NCBI GenBank assembly: GCA_025765615.1
Contig: JAIVFJ010000015.1
Coordinates: 248,001-312,000, forward strand
Length of the DNA stretch: 64,000 nucleotides
Direction of reading: 5' to 3'
Source: Zopfochytrium polystomum
Taxonomy: Eukaryota; Chytridiomycota; Chytridiomycetes; Chytridiales; Chytridiaceae
The translations under genes were made by a program, and so were the position numbers. This document shows positions 32,795 to 44,222 of this stretch, one piece after another; within the stretch, counting starts at the first letter, position 1; every line of letters begins with the position of its first letter. The notes under the pieces are model-generated. The model was not told the DNA's origin, made no database searches, and saw only the letters and a list, made by a program, of their open reading frames with translations.

Positions 32795-35438
32795 ATGGCC
32801 ACTCGGCAGCCGCCGTCTTCAGCCGGGTCGTCGAGGTCGACATCGTACTCGGACCACGCAGGCGGGGGATCGCCCCTTCGGAACCCCTCGACACCCAGGC
32901 TCCCCTCAGCAGCCTCTGCATCCGGTGGGTATTCACGGAACAGCCCCCTCCCGTCGTCGTCATCGTCTTCGTCGTCGTCCTCCCTCGCCTCGTCTCGGAC
33001 CTCCCGCCGCGGATCGCCCGTTGTGGTCGAGACCGGCATCCAGCGGCTGCGGCTGGCCTCCAAATCGGTGTCCTCTTTCCGCTCGGCCGAAGACCTGGAC
33101 ATCACCGATCACGGGTACGGCGACGACGGCGGCGGCCCGGCGCGGCCGGCGCCTGCCGCCTCGCGCCTGCCGAGCAGCAGGCTGGCCGCCCCTGCCCCTG
33201 CCCCCGCCGCCGCCCACATCGAGGACCCGCAGCCGCGGTCGCCGCTGACGGCGCGGTCGGGCGGCGGCGACATTGGCGATCGCGCTCTTGCGGCGGCCGC
33301 CGCGTCAGCGGGGGGGGCGGTGAGCGGCGGAGGCGGGGGCGATCGGACGCCGCCGTCGGCGGCTGGGGCGATCTCGGTTGTAACGGACAAGGAGAAGATG
33401 GGCGAGTGGAACGGAGCCCAATCCGGCGCACCTTCGCCCGCGGCGGCGGCGGCGGCTGGTGCGGTTGACGGGAAAGGGCGGTTGAGAAGGAGCGTGTCGT
33501 CTTCCCCGATCTACTCGCCGGTGAGGAGGAAGAAGCCGGAGCTGGGACCGATCGTCCGGTAAGGCGCTCCACAGGAAATGCACGCTTTAATGATACCCTA
33601 ACGACAATGGGCTTACAGCGATAAGTATGGATTCCGTCGGTCGTTCGAGTATATTTCAAAGGAAGATCAAGATGCATTCGATGCGTACTACGCTGGTGTG
33701 TGCGAACGTCGCCGACAAAAGTGGGATGTGCTCTTGAGAAAGTGTGGAGGGGTGATGCCTCCTCGATCAGATAGATGTGAGTTTGGAGGCGTTGTTTCCT
33801 CGCATTCGTGTCGCATTCCGGTTGACATACCATGCAGCACTGAAGAGATACATTCGCAAGGGAATCCCTCACGAGCTTCGCATACGCTGCTGGCTTCACT
33901 ACTCTGGCGCCAACAAAGACATGGAAGAGAACCCGGGACTGTACACCATGCTTTCCTATCGCGAGCAGCAGGACAGAAGTATGGGCTACCGACGGGACAA
34001 CAACAAAATCTTGGAGCACATTGAAGTTCTGGATAAAGACTTACACAGGACTTTCCCAGACAATATCCACTTTCACGGAGGGCAGCCGGCCAGCGTCCCG
34101 GAAACCCCAACAGACGGATCGGGCGAACCTACCTCGCCCACCGCCGCGACCGCCGTGTACATGCGCAACCCGTACCTGAGGTCGCTGCGCCGTATCCTGA
34201 CGGCCTTTGCGTACTACTCGTGGCCGCACCCGAACGAGACGCGCACCCCGCCCCGCGTGTGCTCGTACCCCATCGGATACTGCCAGTCGCTCAATTTCTT
34301 GGTCGGGCTCCTTTTACTGGTGGACGGACAGACGTCCGGGGAGAACGGCGAGCCCGGCGCCGGGAACGGCGCCGTGTTTGGCAACATTGACCACCCGAAC
34401 TGGGAGCGGGTCGCCGCCCGCATCGAGGAGCGCGCGTTCTGGCTGCTGGTCGCCATTGTGGAGAGGCTGCTGCCTCCCGAGATGTACGGCGCAAACTTGG
34501 AGGGCGCGCAGATTGCGCAGGAGATTTTGTGGAAGTGGCTGCTTGGGGAACGCGGCGGGCGATTTGGCGTGAACAAGGTGGCAAAGTGGGTTGACGGCAT
34601 GGAGGGGAGCGACCTCAGCTCTCGACGTCGAGCGGTTGGCATAAGATCAAAGTCTCGATCCAGGATGCAGCCTGCTTCAAATTCGTCCATGCCGCCATTG
34701 AGCATGGTTACGACGTGCGTGTTCTGCCCTTCTGCGTGCCATAGTCTAACAGTTTGATTTCTTTCCAATGAAACCCATCCAGCTCCTGGTTCATGACGAT
34801 CTACGTGAACATCTTACCCATAGAGACAGTGCTTAGAGTCTGGGACTGCTTCTTCTTTCAAGGCGAAAAAGTCCTTATGCGAGTAACACTCACATTGTTG
34901 AAAATCCACGAGGACCAGGTTAGTAGAGTTGATTTCATTGGGTTCCATAGTTCTTATTCCTACTTCTTGTCTGCAGGTACTGGCATGCAACGACACATCG
35001 GACGCGTGGAAGCTAATCAAGGAGATACCTCCCCGAATGATTGACTGTCACCGTCTCATGGAAATCTGCTTCAAACCTCGAGTCAGCTTAAACCCATTCG
35101 ACGAAAGAGGCGGACAAGATCCTGGGACCGTGTCCCCTCCTCACGCGTACATCACCCCTCCGGCCGCAGCGCACTCGTCCTCAGCCGGCTCCAGCCCGAG
35201 ACGCAGCACGACGGGAGACGACTCGGACGACGAGGTCGGCATGGTCAGCCCCGTAATCCAGAACGACCCCTTGCGCAAGTACGGAGAGGGCGCGGCCAAT
35301 GCTCGGAGGTCCAAGGTTCCGCGGCGCGGCGTCGGGTCCGTGTCGCGAAAAATGATTGCCCACTACCGCAGCCTTGCGCTGCAGGAGCGGCACGGCGGCG
35401 AGCGACCCTCCGCGGGGGAGCACAGGCGACAGTTTTGA
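32795..35438 (+). CDS. TBC-domain Rab GTPase-activating protein
   Basis: Five exons (32795-33558, 33619-33776, 33838-34714, 34783-34918, 34977-35438) total 2397 nt and give 798 residues. The first 255 residues are Ser/Ala/Pro-rich and low complexity. The TBC domain begins with DKYGFRRSFEYIS and KRYIRKGIPHELRIRCWLHY. It carries both catalytic signatures: an arginine finger in LDKDLHRTFPDN (IxxDxxRTxP type) and a glutamine finger in YPIGYCQSLNFLVG (YxQ type). C-terminal marks are SWFMTIYVNILPIETVLRVW and IPPRMIDCHRLMEICF. It should accelerate GTP hydrolysis on a Rab, acting in membrane traffic. The target Rab is unknown. Around 34620-34700 another frame (IKVSIQDAACFKFVHAAIEH) looks more protein-like than the one used, so two compensating indels are possible. 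The exon 3 to 4 junction (MVTT/SWFMT) supports the frame used. Confidence 0.88.
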
Positions 35439-35914
35439 TCGATGTTGGGTGATGGCGTTTGAAGCAGCGTTGGAAGCGAAGTCATCAATTATATTTCAGC
35501 TCCTTTCTCCGTTGATTTACTTCTTTCCCCTCTTTTTGGCTCCTTCAGTCCATTGGTTCTCTTCCGTTGGTTTTAATCTGGCACTCCGGTATTGCCCCAC
35601 GCGCCTTATTGTTGCGCTTATCGTCTCGTTTTCGCTTCCTCGTCCGTTCTGCGTTTATGCTATTGCTATCACCATCATCTTTACCGCCACACCCCTGTTA
35701 AGCCGTCTCTGCGTCTTCGCTGAATGGAGACCCCGCTGGCTGCGCCTGACAACCCCTTACTGAGCGTCTCGCTCTCTTTCTCGATCCCTACCCACCTGCC
35801 ATAGTGCGCCTCGTTTTACTCCCTTTGCGTGACAATTGCAAAAATAAAAATAAAATAAAGTAAAAAACGTTGCTTCCCACATAGCAGTTTCGCGTTGTGA
35901 AAGTAGAGTTTGTC
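35439..35914. other. intergenic region with clustered AATAAA hexamers
   Basis: AATAAA/ATAAAATAAA hexamers cluster at about 35842-35860, just before the SWIRM gene start at 35915. They may serve as poly(A) signals of the TBC transcript or as an AT-rich promoter element. The rest is T/C-rich with no gene. Confidence 0.45.
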
Positions 35915-37882
35915 ATGGCGGCGACTACGTCCTCGAGCACGCCGCTTCCGCAAACAGCCCAACTCGCTACATCAAGACTCGCCACGGCGTTCCCGACACC
36001 CGATCTCGTCGGATTCCCCAAGAAGCTGCATTCGGAGACCCATACCCATACTCTTAAGTCCAACAGCCTCAAGATCGCCACCGCAGGCACCGCCCATGCG
36101 CCCAACGGCCAAGGTCTGCCGACGCCCGAGACGCCGGCGCCGCCGACGGTCTCTCTCTTGACCATGGTTGCCCCTCTGCCTTTAACCTCGGCAACACCGC
36201 GGTTCGAAATATTCCCACCCTCGCCAGTGTCCCCCGTCAAAGAGGTGTCGCAGCACAACGACCTTCGATCCCCGCCCTCCGAAAATCCAACTCCAACCCG
36301 AACAACGTCGGTGCACCAATGCAACGCCGACGCACCGCGGTTCGTCGCCAACCCTGTGATCCCAGCAGCCGCCTACTTGACCATCCCAAAGCGGATGACA
36401 ACCGCCGCCTCGCCGACTCGACCTCCCATCTATCCCACGCAACCGCCCCACCGAACTTCTTCTGGTGTCCGCTTCTCCGAGCGGCAAGTTCCCAACTCAT
36501 TCTCGCCTCCACAACACGAACCCGCAGACCCAAACCCACCGCGTCGGCGGAAGCAGCTGCACCCGCGCCGCAGCCTCCCCGCATCCCTGACGCGCGAACA
36601 GAAGGACGAGCTGTACGTCTTCAAGCTGGACGTGTACACGCGCTTCTTCAACGACCCCATGTCGCTGCTCGGCGCGCGCGGCGGCGGCAGCGCGGGCGGC
36701 GCGATTGCGCGTGCCGCGCTGGTGGAGAACGCGTCGCGTAGCGGTGGCGGTGGCGGCGGCGGGCGGCGGGACAGCTCGGCGCGGGACCGGCGGAGGAGCA
36801 CGGGCGGGGGCGGCGGGGAACGGGCCAGCGGGGGCGGGTCCAGGAAGCGGGAGAGGGACAGGAAGGACGAAGGCGGGCGGCGGCAGAGCGAGCGGAGGGC
36901 TAGCAATGCTGCAGCAGCCGGTTCAAGCGCGGCAAGTGCCAGGAGCGGCGGCGGCGGCGGCGGAAGCGGCTCTGGTGGAGGCGGCGAGGAGGGCTCTGGC
37001 GGTAGCAGCGCAAAGCGGCGGCGGCCGTCTGTGACGACCAGGAACGCGGCGCAGGCCGAGATGGCAGCGAGCGCAAGCGCTGCGGTCGGAGGAGCAGGGC
37101 AGAGTGCTACGGTTACGGCTGAGAAATCGGAGCGGCGCGGGGAACGAAGTGGAAGCCGTCGGTCTTCGCAAGCAAAGCTCACCATCGGCACATCAGCAAA
37201 CCGAGAAAGTATGGATGTGGATGAAAAGAGCCCTCCGTCAACGAGGAACGCACCTTTGCGAGCAGCGACAGAGCTTGACGAGGATGGGAGCGCCAACCTC
37301 GCCGGCTCGGGTAACGCTCCAGGCCCAATTTCAGTGTCTTCGCTACGCCCCCAGAATCATCACTCTGTTGTTGTTGTGTCCGTCGACAAAAAGAAAACCA
37401 GCAAGAACGTAGCTCCAATCTCTCCTGTGAGCCCAGATGTCTTGCGTGCCTACGCTGAAGAAGGCCGTGGAGAAGGAAACTACGTTGTGACCTGGACAAA
37501 GAGTTGAGTTTCCTTCGTGTCTTTCTCTTTGGCTTTCCGAGCAGCCTATCTAATCCAAGACGTTGGCGCTATAGATACCCCGCTTCACATCCCAGAGGAC
37601 ACGGAAGGCTACGAACTTCTTGCTTCCGATGAAGTCCAAGTGTGTTCGACCTTGCGGCTACTTCCCATGATGTACCTTACCATAAAGGAAACCCTGTTGT
37701 CGGCCCGACACCACCGAGGAACTTTTCGAAAGCGCGACGCTCAGAGTTGGTGCCGAGTCGACGTGAATAAGACGGGGAAAATCTACGACTGGTTCCTGTC
37801 AAAAGGATGGCTTGTTTCCCCTCCGCCTCGCAAGGGCTCTTCTGGGTCCGTTGGCCTTGGAAGCAGCGGCGCCGACGAATAG
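35915..37882 (+). CDS. fungal SWIRM-domain protein (Fun19/Laf-like)
   Basis: Two exons (35915-37502 and 37545-37882) are separated by a 42-nt intron and total 1926 nt, giving 641 residues. The N-terminal ~210 residues are Ser/Thr/Pro-rich. A short conserved-looking element follows (LTREQKDELYVFKLDVYTRF), then a long Gly/Ser/Arg-rich disordered region (about 36660-37200). The C-terminus is a SWIRM domain. Its conserved parts are EGYELLASDEVQVCSTLRLL, MYLTIKETLLSA, RKRDAQSWCRVDVNKTGKIY and WFLSKGWL. SWIRM domains bind DNA or histone tails in chromatin complexes. This stand-alone C-terminal arrangement matches the yeast Fun19 / fission-yeast Laf group associated with histone deacetylase complexes. 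A nuclear role is inferred. The short intron lies exactly where the low-complexity region meets the domain. Confidence 0.8.
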
Positions 37883-38273
37883 CTCGCCTGCAAGTTTCGC
37901 ATTTCCGTAACTTAATTATTGTCTGGTTTCCTCCGACTCAATCACCGGTTTTCGTAGAGCGCCTGCCTTGTTAGAAGAAAGTGTTTCGTTTCTTTCACCT
38001 ACCCGATAAAGGCACCGCCAGCAACCCCACAGTATCTATAATCCATACCATGAGCGATCTTGATCCCTTTTGCGGGGCAATACTAATTGAATAGAAAGGA
38101 CGCTGAAAAGCGGCTACGGAACTGGAAGTTGCACTCTTTGTCACGCATTCCCTCACGTAGAAGTGCTCCGCCCCGCTCAGCACTTGAGAGTGCAATCGTG
38201 GGGACAAACAGGAGGCACCGCCCCCACGCACTTGGCCACCCAGAAAACTTTCGTTTCGACCCACCCCAAAGCG
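37883..38273. other. intergenic region before the arrestin gene
   Basis: Nothing was recognised in this 391-bp stretch. A longer in-frame start for the arrestin gene exists at 38163 but adds a less arrestin-like leader. Confidence 0.35.
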
Positions 38274-40822
38274 ATGGATCGGCTGTGGAAACCCAAAGCG
38301 TTCGTCAACGTCGTCCTCGACTCGAGCGTCGTCACCGCAACGACGCCGCTCAGCGGATCCGTCTGCATCGAGGTCATTGCGAGCACCCACGCTCCCGAGG
38401 GCGTGGTGCTGAACCTGGCGGGCGTCTGCGCCATGTCGTGGACCGAGGACGACGCAGACATTGCCACCTCCACCGTCGCCGCCGCGTCGTCTGCCGTCTC
38501 GGCGGCGGCCTCGCTGGTAAGGTCCACTGCCACGGGCATCGGCATCTTGTCGCCCGCAGATCCGCCTTCGTACGAGCAGTTTGATCGAGTGACGTCGCGG
38601 CAGGGCAAGCGCGCGACGGCGAAAAGAGAGTTTTGGACGCACACTCTCACTGTCGCCCCGGCACAGGTGAGGCCCATTTGAATTCACCATTTGACGATCA
38701 TCCTCCTCTTCTAACCCACAGAACCTCACGCTCCCCTACTCTGCATTTTGAACCGTCAGTCGCTCGAGCCAGGGACATACTCCTTCAACTTTTCGTTTGC
38801 ACCGCCCAGAGACCTCACGCCGCCCTTTTCCTTCACCTCCGCCGAGCTCGTTTCATGCGAGGTCAAGTACACCGTCTCCGCTACGCTCACACAATCCCCC
38901 GCGCCGCGCTCGATCCGCTCGCCGAGCGTAGCCTTCTCGCCGCAGCCACCGCCGCTGGACCTACGGGCGGACCCTCCCCTGGAGTCGACACGAACCAGCG
39001 GGTTCCTGTTCGGTCGCCAAGGCGAGACGGTGGCGATCACGTTGCGGTCGCCGCGGGCGGTGTACGCAGCGGGCGACGACGCGGGCTACTTTCTCTGCCA
39101 CGCGCGCAACAACTCTGCGCACGACATGAACGAGCTGCAGCTGCAGCTCGTGCAGCGGGTGGTGCTGAGCGCGGCGGCCGCCGGGAAGAAATCGGTGCGC
39201 ACCGTGCTGCACCGCGTGGCGTTCCCGGGTGTGGCGCCTGGCGCCGCGGGGCAAAAAGTGCTTAAGGTCGAGCTGCCGTCGTGCCCGCCGACGGTCAACA
39301 TCCCGGGGATCTCGATATCGTACGAGGTGCATCTCATCGCGACGATGGGGTTCAGCCTGTCCGAGGTGCGCGCGCACGCGCCGATCGCGATCGTGGGCGG
39401 CGGGCACGGCTTGATTTTGTCGGACGCGGTGCAGAGGGAGGAGGAGGAGCTGAGCCGGTCGCGGCTGCAGACAGCGTCGGCGACGGAGACGGAGCCGGGC
39501 GCAGCCGCCGTGGTGCGTGTGGAGCCGCCGCCAAGGAGGGAGCTGGCGGTTAGGGAGGCGGAGGAACTGGCGAACGGCGCGCGGCCGCTGCCGCTGGACG
39601 TGTGGCAGGCCGGCGCGGTTTCGTACGGCGGGTTCGAGCTGTTCTATCACGACGTTTCGGCCGACGTTGTCATGGCGTGCATCGCCGACGACGACGACGG
39701 CGAGCACGCGTTCCCCGCTGATGAGCCGGACCGCGGACGATGATGGTGACGGCGACGTGCACGCCGGGCACATCCATGGCGACGGCGACGATCGCACCGG
39801 CGTGGTCGGCGCGGCGTCGCAGCGGTCCTCGCCAGGCGTTCCGGGTGTAGTACTCGTCGCCGACGCGGACGTGGGGCTTCGGATCTCAAAGGACGTCGTA
39901 CCGACGTGGTGGACGTACGACCTGCGCGAGGAGTCCCGCTCGCAGGAGCTAGACGGGACGCAAGAGAGCTGCGCGCGGCTGGCGCTGGGGCCGGGGCGGT
40001 ACTACATTGCGGTGTACGGCAGCACGCTGACACGGACGACGGGCTACCGCGTCACGGTGACGCCGATCCGCGGGCTGCAGGCGCTGTGGGACGAGAACAG
40101 CGGCGGCGGCAACGACGGCGAGCCCACGGCGCACCGATCGTGGACCGAGGCCGACGTGCTGGGCACGTGGGTGACCACGCGCGGGAGCGCGATCCCACCG
40201 GACGCGTGGGCGGCCGGGTACGACCTCGACGGCGACCCGCTGTACATTGCGCGTGCGTGGATCGGGCGCGGGCTGCACCTGGGCAAGGTCGGCCCGCGGT
40301 TCAAGACGGCCGTCGTTCCGTACAACGGCGTGGAAAAGGACGTGGTTGGCGAGTACGAGGTGCTGTGCGGGGTGCCGGCGGCCGGCGGAGTGCGGTGGGT
40401 GCAGCAGCTGGGCAAGGGGGTACCGCCGAACGCGGTGCCGGGCGGGAACGAGGAGGACGGGCGGCTGCTGTACATAGGGCGTGCGACGGTGCACGCGCCG
40501 GGGGTGTGGCCGCTGAACCGCATCGGCGGCAAGAAGAGCGTGTGCCCGGGAAAGTGCGGGCCACACTTTCCGTCGGGCTGCAATATCCCGTTCAACGGCA
40601 AGGAGATGCACGTGTCGCCCGTTCGAGGTGCTCGTGTACGAGGGGGTGAACCCGACGATGACGCGCGCGCCGCGGGCACTGGGCCCCCGCTCGGACACGG
40701 CGTCCGTACGGTCCGGGAGCCCCGGCCGCGGCGGCGGCGGCGGCGGCGTCGGCGAGTCGCTGTTTGATGTCGACGCGCTGCCGGACCCCCCGCCCAGTGC
40801 TAGAGTGGGCCTCGGTGAGTGA
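38274..40822 (+). CDS. arrestin-like protein fused to C-terminal DM9 repeats
   Basis: Exon 1 is 38274-38666 (phase 0). The acceptor at 38759 joins VAPAQ to SLEPGTYSFNFSFAPP. The arrestin-N half has VVLDSSVVTATTPLSGSV and a PPSYEQF motif in a loop. The arrestin-C half includes VELPSCPPTVNIPGISISYE and EVHLIATMGFSLSEVRAHAP. Both suit the alpha-arrestin/ART class, which recruits Rsp5-type ubiquitin ligases to membrane cargo. After about 39570 the sequence continues as DM9 (DUF3421) repeats: WAAGYDLDGDPLYIARAWIG, LGKVGPRFKTAVVPY, VVGEYEVLCG, then NEEDGRLLYIGRATVH and NGKEMHVSP...EVLVYEG. The frame slips once near 39740 and once at about 40623, where HVSP should continue as FEVLVYEG after removing one C. 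I treat this as one gene; two adjacent genes is the alternative. Confidence 0.65.
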
Positions 40823-41272
40823 AGACCGGTCGAGCGACGTCGTCGAAGGCCGTGTGTTTGAGACCGACACCTATACCCTCGTCTTCGCTCGCTAATCCAT
40901 GGGAGAACCTCATCGGCCGGCAGGACGCACGCACGGCGCCAGCAGCGACGAATGAGACTCCGCCCGAACTCGTGTTCGAAAGCTTACATGGAGAGTAAAT
41001 TGCGAGGCAGCCACAAAGATGCACGAGCGAGGGGCGAGCAAGGAGCATCATTTTTCTTTTTTTAACATCAAACCCATGGATATACCAGTTTTATTGCCCC
41101 GCGACGAGGAGAGAGGGGGAAAAAAAGGAAGGCGAAGCAAGCAAAGTTAAGCTCATAAAGTCCTACTACACGAGGACTTCGAAAAAGCTCCCGATCACAG
41201 AAACAAGCGACCTCCAAATAGCCATAAGAGTGAAAAATAAAAGGAAAAAAAAAGAAAAAAAAAACAAAGGAT
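40823..41272. other. convergent intergenic region, A-rich
   Basis: It lies between the 3' ends of the arrestin/DM9 gene (+) and the homoserine acetyltransferase gene (-). A-rich tracts (about 41240-41265) and an AATAAA-like AAAAATAAAAGG are present. No gene was seen. Confidence 0.4.
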
Positions 41273-43251
41273 CTACAAGTGCCCGCGCACCGCCCCCCCA
41301 ACGTTTGTAAAATCAATCAAAAAAGTATCGTGACCGTACATGGCATCGAGCTCCACGTATGTGACAGCGTCGTTCCCCGCCTCGCGCAGGCACTCAACGA
41401 TCTCCTTTTGCTGCCACACCGGGAACAAGATGTCTGACTGGCAGCCGACGACAAGCGTCGGCATCTTGAGCCTCTCCAAGGCCCTGACGATGCCCTGCGC
41501 GGTGCGACGCGTCCGTCAGCTCCCTCTGTGCGGCGTGAGCCAACGGCACCGACATCGCGGCGGCGGCAGCCGCCGCCTCCTCATCCATAGCTGAGTGGTA
41601 CTCCCTCTTCCTCTTCAAGAACAGCGGCTCCGTGGCGGGGTCGCGCGGGGCGGCGGACCCGTCCGCAGTATCGAGGGCGACGAGGTCCGGTGCGTCCGAG
41701 ACGTCGAACATGTCCATTGCCTTTGAGATGTAGATGAGCGAGTTTGCGTCGTATTGGAGGCAAAACTTTTCGCCCTGGTGGTCGAGGTAGGTCTCGATGA
41801 GGTAGTCGGGGCAGAAGGCCGGCGGGGAGTCGGCGTTCGCGCGCTTCCGTCCCGAAGCGGAGCTCCCACTCGGGGCCGGAGCGGTATGTGATTGTGCCGA
41901 TTTCGCGCGCGAGCTAGGGGAAGGAGGGGGGTTAGTGCGGAGGTTAGAGAAGACGGAACGGGGACAACAACATGCCGAGCGAGGTATGGTTGAACAGAAC
42001 ATTTCGGGAGCGTCCCTGCACCCCCCTTCCCCTGGCCTTCCTTACCTTCATGCCGACGTGGGGAGGAATGCCGTCGTAGTAGAAACCGCGGTTCCAGTTT
42101 GGGTCGGTCATCAGGACCTGGCGCTGCACAAATCGGAGAGCAATCGAGAACGGGTGGGACCTCGCGGCGGCAGAGATGGACACGACTTTACCGATCCGAT
42201 CGGGGTACAGCGCGGCCGCCGCGATTGACTATGATATTTCGAGAAGTTAGGTTCTTGCCGAATATGAATAATAGGACTCTCACCTGCATGCCACCCATGG
42301 ACGAGCCGACGCACGCGTGCAACTTCGAGATGCCCATCGAGTCCAGCATCTTGAACTGCGCGCGGACCATGTCCCACAGGGTGACAATGGGGAAGGTCGT
42401 GCCGTACGGCTTGCCCGTGCGAGGGTCGAGCGACGACGGGCCGGTCGAGCCGAAGCAGCCGCCAATGACGTTCGTGCAGATGATGTGGAACCGGTCGGTG
42501 TCAAGCGGGAGGCTCGGGCCTGGTGGTCAAGGTGGATGTTGTTAGGAGGGACGAGGACGCTCGTGGAACGCAAGGGGAAGCGATGAAGGAAGTCGACGTC
42601 GATCCCAATGGAACCATCGCGTTTACCTATAAACTTTTCCCACCACCCGGGCGCAGCATTCTTCTCATGACTCTTTGCATGCGAGCTCGCCGACAGTCCC
42701 GTGCACAGCAGGATCACGTTATCCCGCGCGGCGTTCAGCTTCCCCCACGACTCGTACGCGATTGTAAACTCGGGCAGCACGCCGCCGTGGACGAGGTTGA
42801 ACGGCTGCGCGAAGCGAAAGGTCTCGAAGCCGGACTTGAGCATGCCGTCGCCGTAGGCCGGCTCGGGCCCGGCCATGGACAGGTTGATCTCGCGCTCAAT
42901 GTTTTTGTCGATGCACGGGAAGGACAGGGCTTGGTTGTGGACGTTGGGGTTTGCGGGGGTGGAGGAGACGGTGCGGCGATGATGGCGTTGCAGATGCTGC
43001 TGCAGCTGCTGCAGGGGCGTGTCGAGGTGGTGGTGGAGTGATGTACTGCGTGAGCGAGGCGGTGGTTGCTGGAGTGGCGACTTGGAGAGGGAGGTGGACG
43101 ACGAAACAAGCGGAAGCGACGCGAACGGTCGCCTCTGGTACGCATGAAGAGCAAGGGCCGCCGCCCCTGCCGTCCGTACGATTGCCGCCGACGCGATCCG
43201 CCGCGGCGTGAAGGCTGCCGTTGCCGCCAACGCTGCCGCCAACGCTTCCAT
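41273..43251 (-). CDS. MET2: homoserine O-acetyltransferase (MET2/MetX type)
   Basis: Exons are 42627-43251, 42284-42519, 42046-42228 and 41273-41913. The alpha/beta-hydrolase fold enzyme transfers acetyl from acetyl-CoA to homoserine in methionine biosynthesis. Landmarks include [18 protein letters not shown] and [17 protein letters not shown]. The oxyanion/active-site stretch [20 protein letters not shown] is followed by the nucleophile elbow [10 protein letters not shown]. The catalytic Asp lies in [17 protein letters not shown] and the catalytic His in YGHDTFLID. Exon 4 contains two single-base shifts. One is at about 41850, where ELRFG must continue as [10 protein letters not shown]; removing one G of GGG restores it. 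The other is at about 41500, before [12 protein letters not shown]. The exon is exactly two bases too long, which fits two inserted bases. The ~110-residue N-terminal extension is unusually long, Ala/Arg/Gln/His-rich and may be an organelle-targeting leader. Confidence 0.88.
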
Positions 43252-43554
43252 TGCTGCCTCGTGGTACGGGCGATCTACGAGTTACGATGGGCGGTGTTGT
43301 TGTCGCTCACTGCACTTTTTGTCGCGGGGACAGACAGACAGACCCATCGCCCCTCGGCAAAACTGCCGGCTCGTATCATTCGCGCTTCCCCAACAACGCT
43401 GCATGCCCCGCCGACTGACCGACTACGACTACCTCGAGCATAGTATGCATAAACCGCATTACGGCCTCCCACTGTGCCGTACGGGACCTTAAGTCGTTTT
43501 ATTGTATTGAAAGCGTAAGTCCCACGCTCACTAAAACCGGGCAAGGAAATACAC

Positions 43555-43612
43555 GCACACACACACACACACACCACGCACACGCACACGCACACGCACA
43601 CACGCTCACACG
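43555..43612. repeat. (CA)n/(CG-CA) microsatellite
   Basis: ACACAC repeats, interrupted by CACG units, run across 43555-43612. The Val/Cys-rich minus-strand frame through it is an artefact. Confidence 0.85.
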
Positions 43613-44165
43613 GACAACTCGCTCCCACACTCCCACTCACGCCCGCTCGTACAGTCGCACTCACTCTCACTCGCAAAGCAAAAAGAACAAGAGCAAGAAG
43701 GAAAAAGAAAAAAAAATACCACTCTCAGTGGTGTAGTAACCACGGTTTGACTACTAGTGGGAAAGCGAGTGAAAGGAAATTTTGGCCGCCCACTTGGTGA
43801 GTTTGCCGGTGGAAAGCTTCTCCAAAGCAACTAATCAATCACAAGTGCGGGAAGCTGCGATGTGAGTGGGTTTAAACATTTCATATATTGCCAAGCGGCC
43901 TTTCCGTGCCTGAAAACAAGTGAGAGGAGCAGAAGCAAAGGAGAACGAAAGAGAGTTAAGGCTCCAATCAAAAGGCTCTCCTTCATTGCTGAGAGGGAGC
44001 AACATCATCATTTGGAACACTACCGAAGAAAAAGCAGAGAAAAGAAGGAAGGAGTGAAAACAACAAACTCATACACACGTTCACTCACTCACTCACTCAC
44101 TCACTCGCACAAACACACGCTCTCACTATCAAAACAGAGCATAACATGGAGAAGTATAAAAAAAA

Positions 44166-44222
44166 CAGAAGTGAAGTGAAAAGAAGAAAAAAAAACCACG
44201 GGTCGCGGCGAAATAAGTAAGG
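44166..44222 (+). repeat. copy 1 of a ~55-bp dispersed repeat (partner at 47415-47468)
   Basis: It begins CAGAAG(T/A)GAAGTGAAAAGAAG, passes an A-rich stretch and a CCAC segment, and ends GCGGCGAAA(T/C)AAGTAAGG. The copy at 47415-47468 matches over the whole length with a few substitutions and a small length difference. A weaker A-rich plus CCACTCTC relic lies near 43700-43735. Confidence 0.6.

Noticed and set aside
33102..34019. Long minus-strand open frame opposite the TBC gene
   Set aside because: It is the GC-rich shadow of the TBC N-terminal exon and TBC domain; Arg/Pro-rich translation, no domain.
34600..34714. A frameshift in the TBC gene
   Set aside because: Not called as a break because the five-exon model sums to 799 codons in frame and MVTT joins SWFMT cleanly; only noted as an uncertainty.
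36430..37296. Minus-strand frame of 288 residues opposite the SWIRM gene
   Set aside because: Pro/Ser/Ala homopolymers from the complement of Gly/Ser/Arg codons; no splice or motif support.
38961..39797. Minus-strand frame of 278 residues opposite the arrestin gene
   Set aside because: Arg/His-rich complement of a conserved arrestin-C domain.
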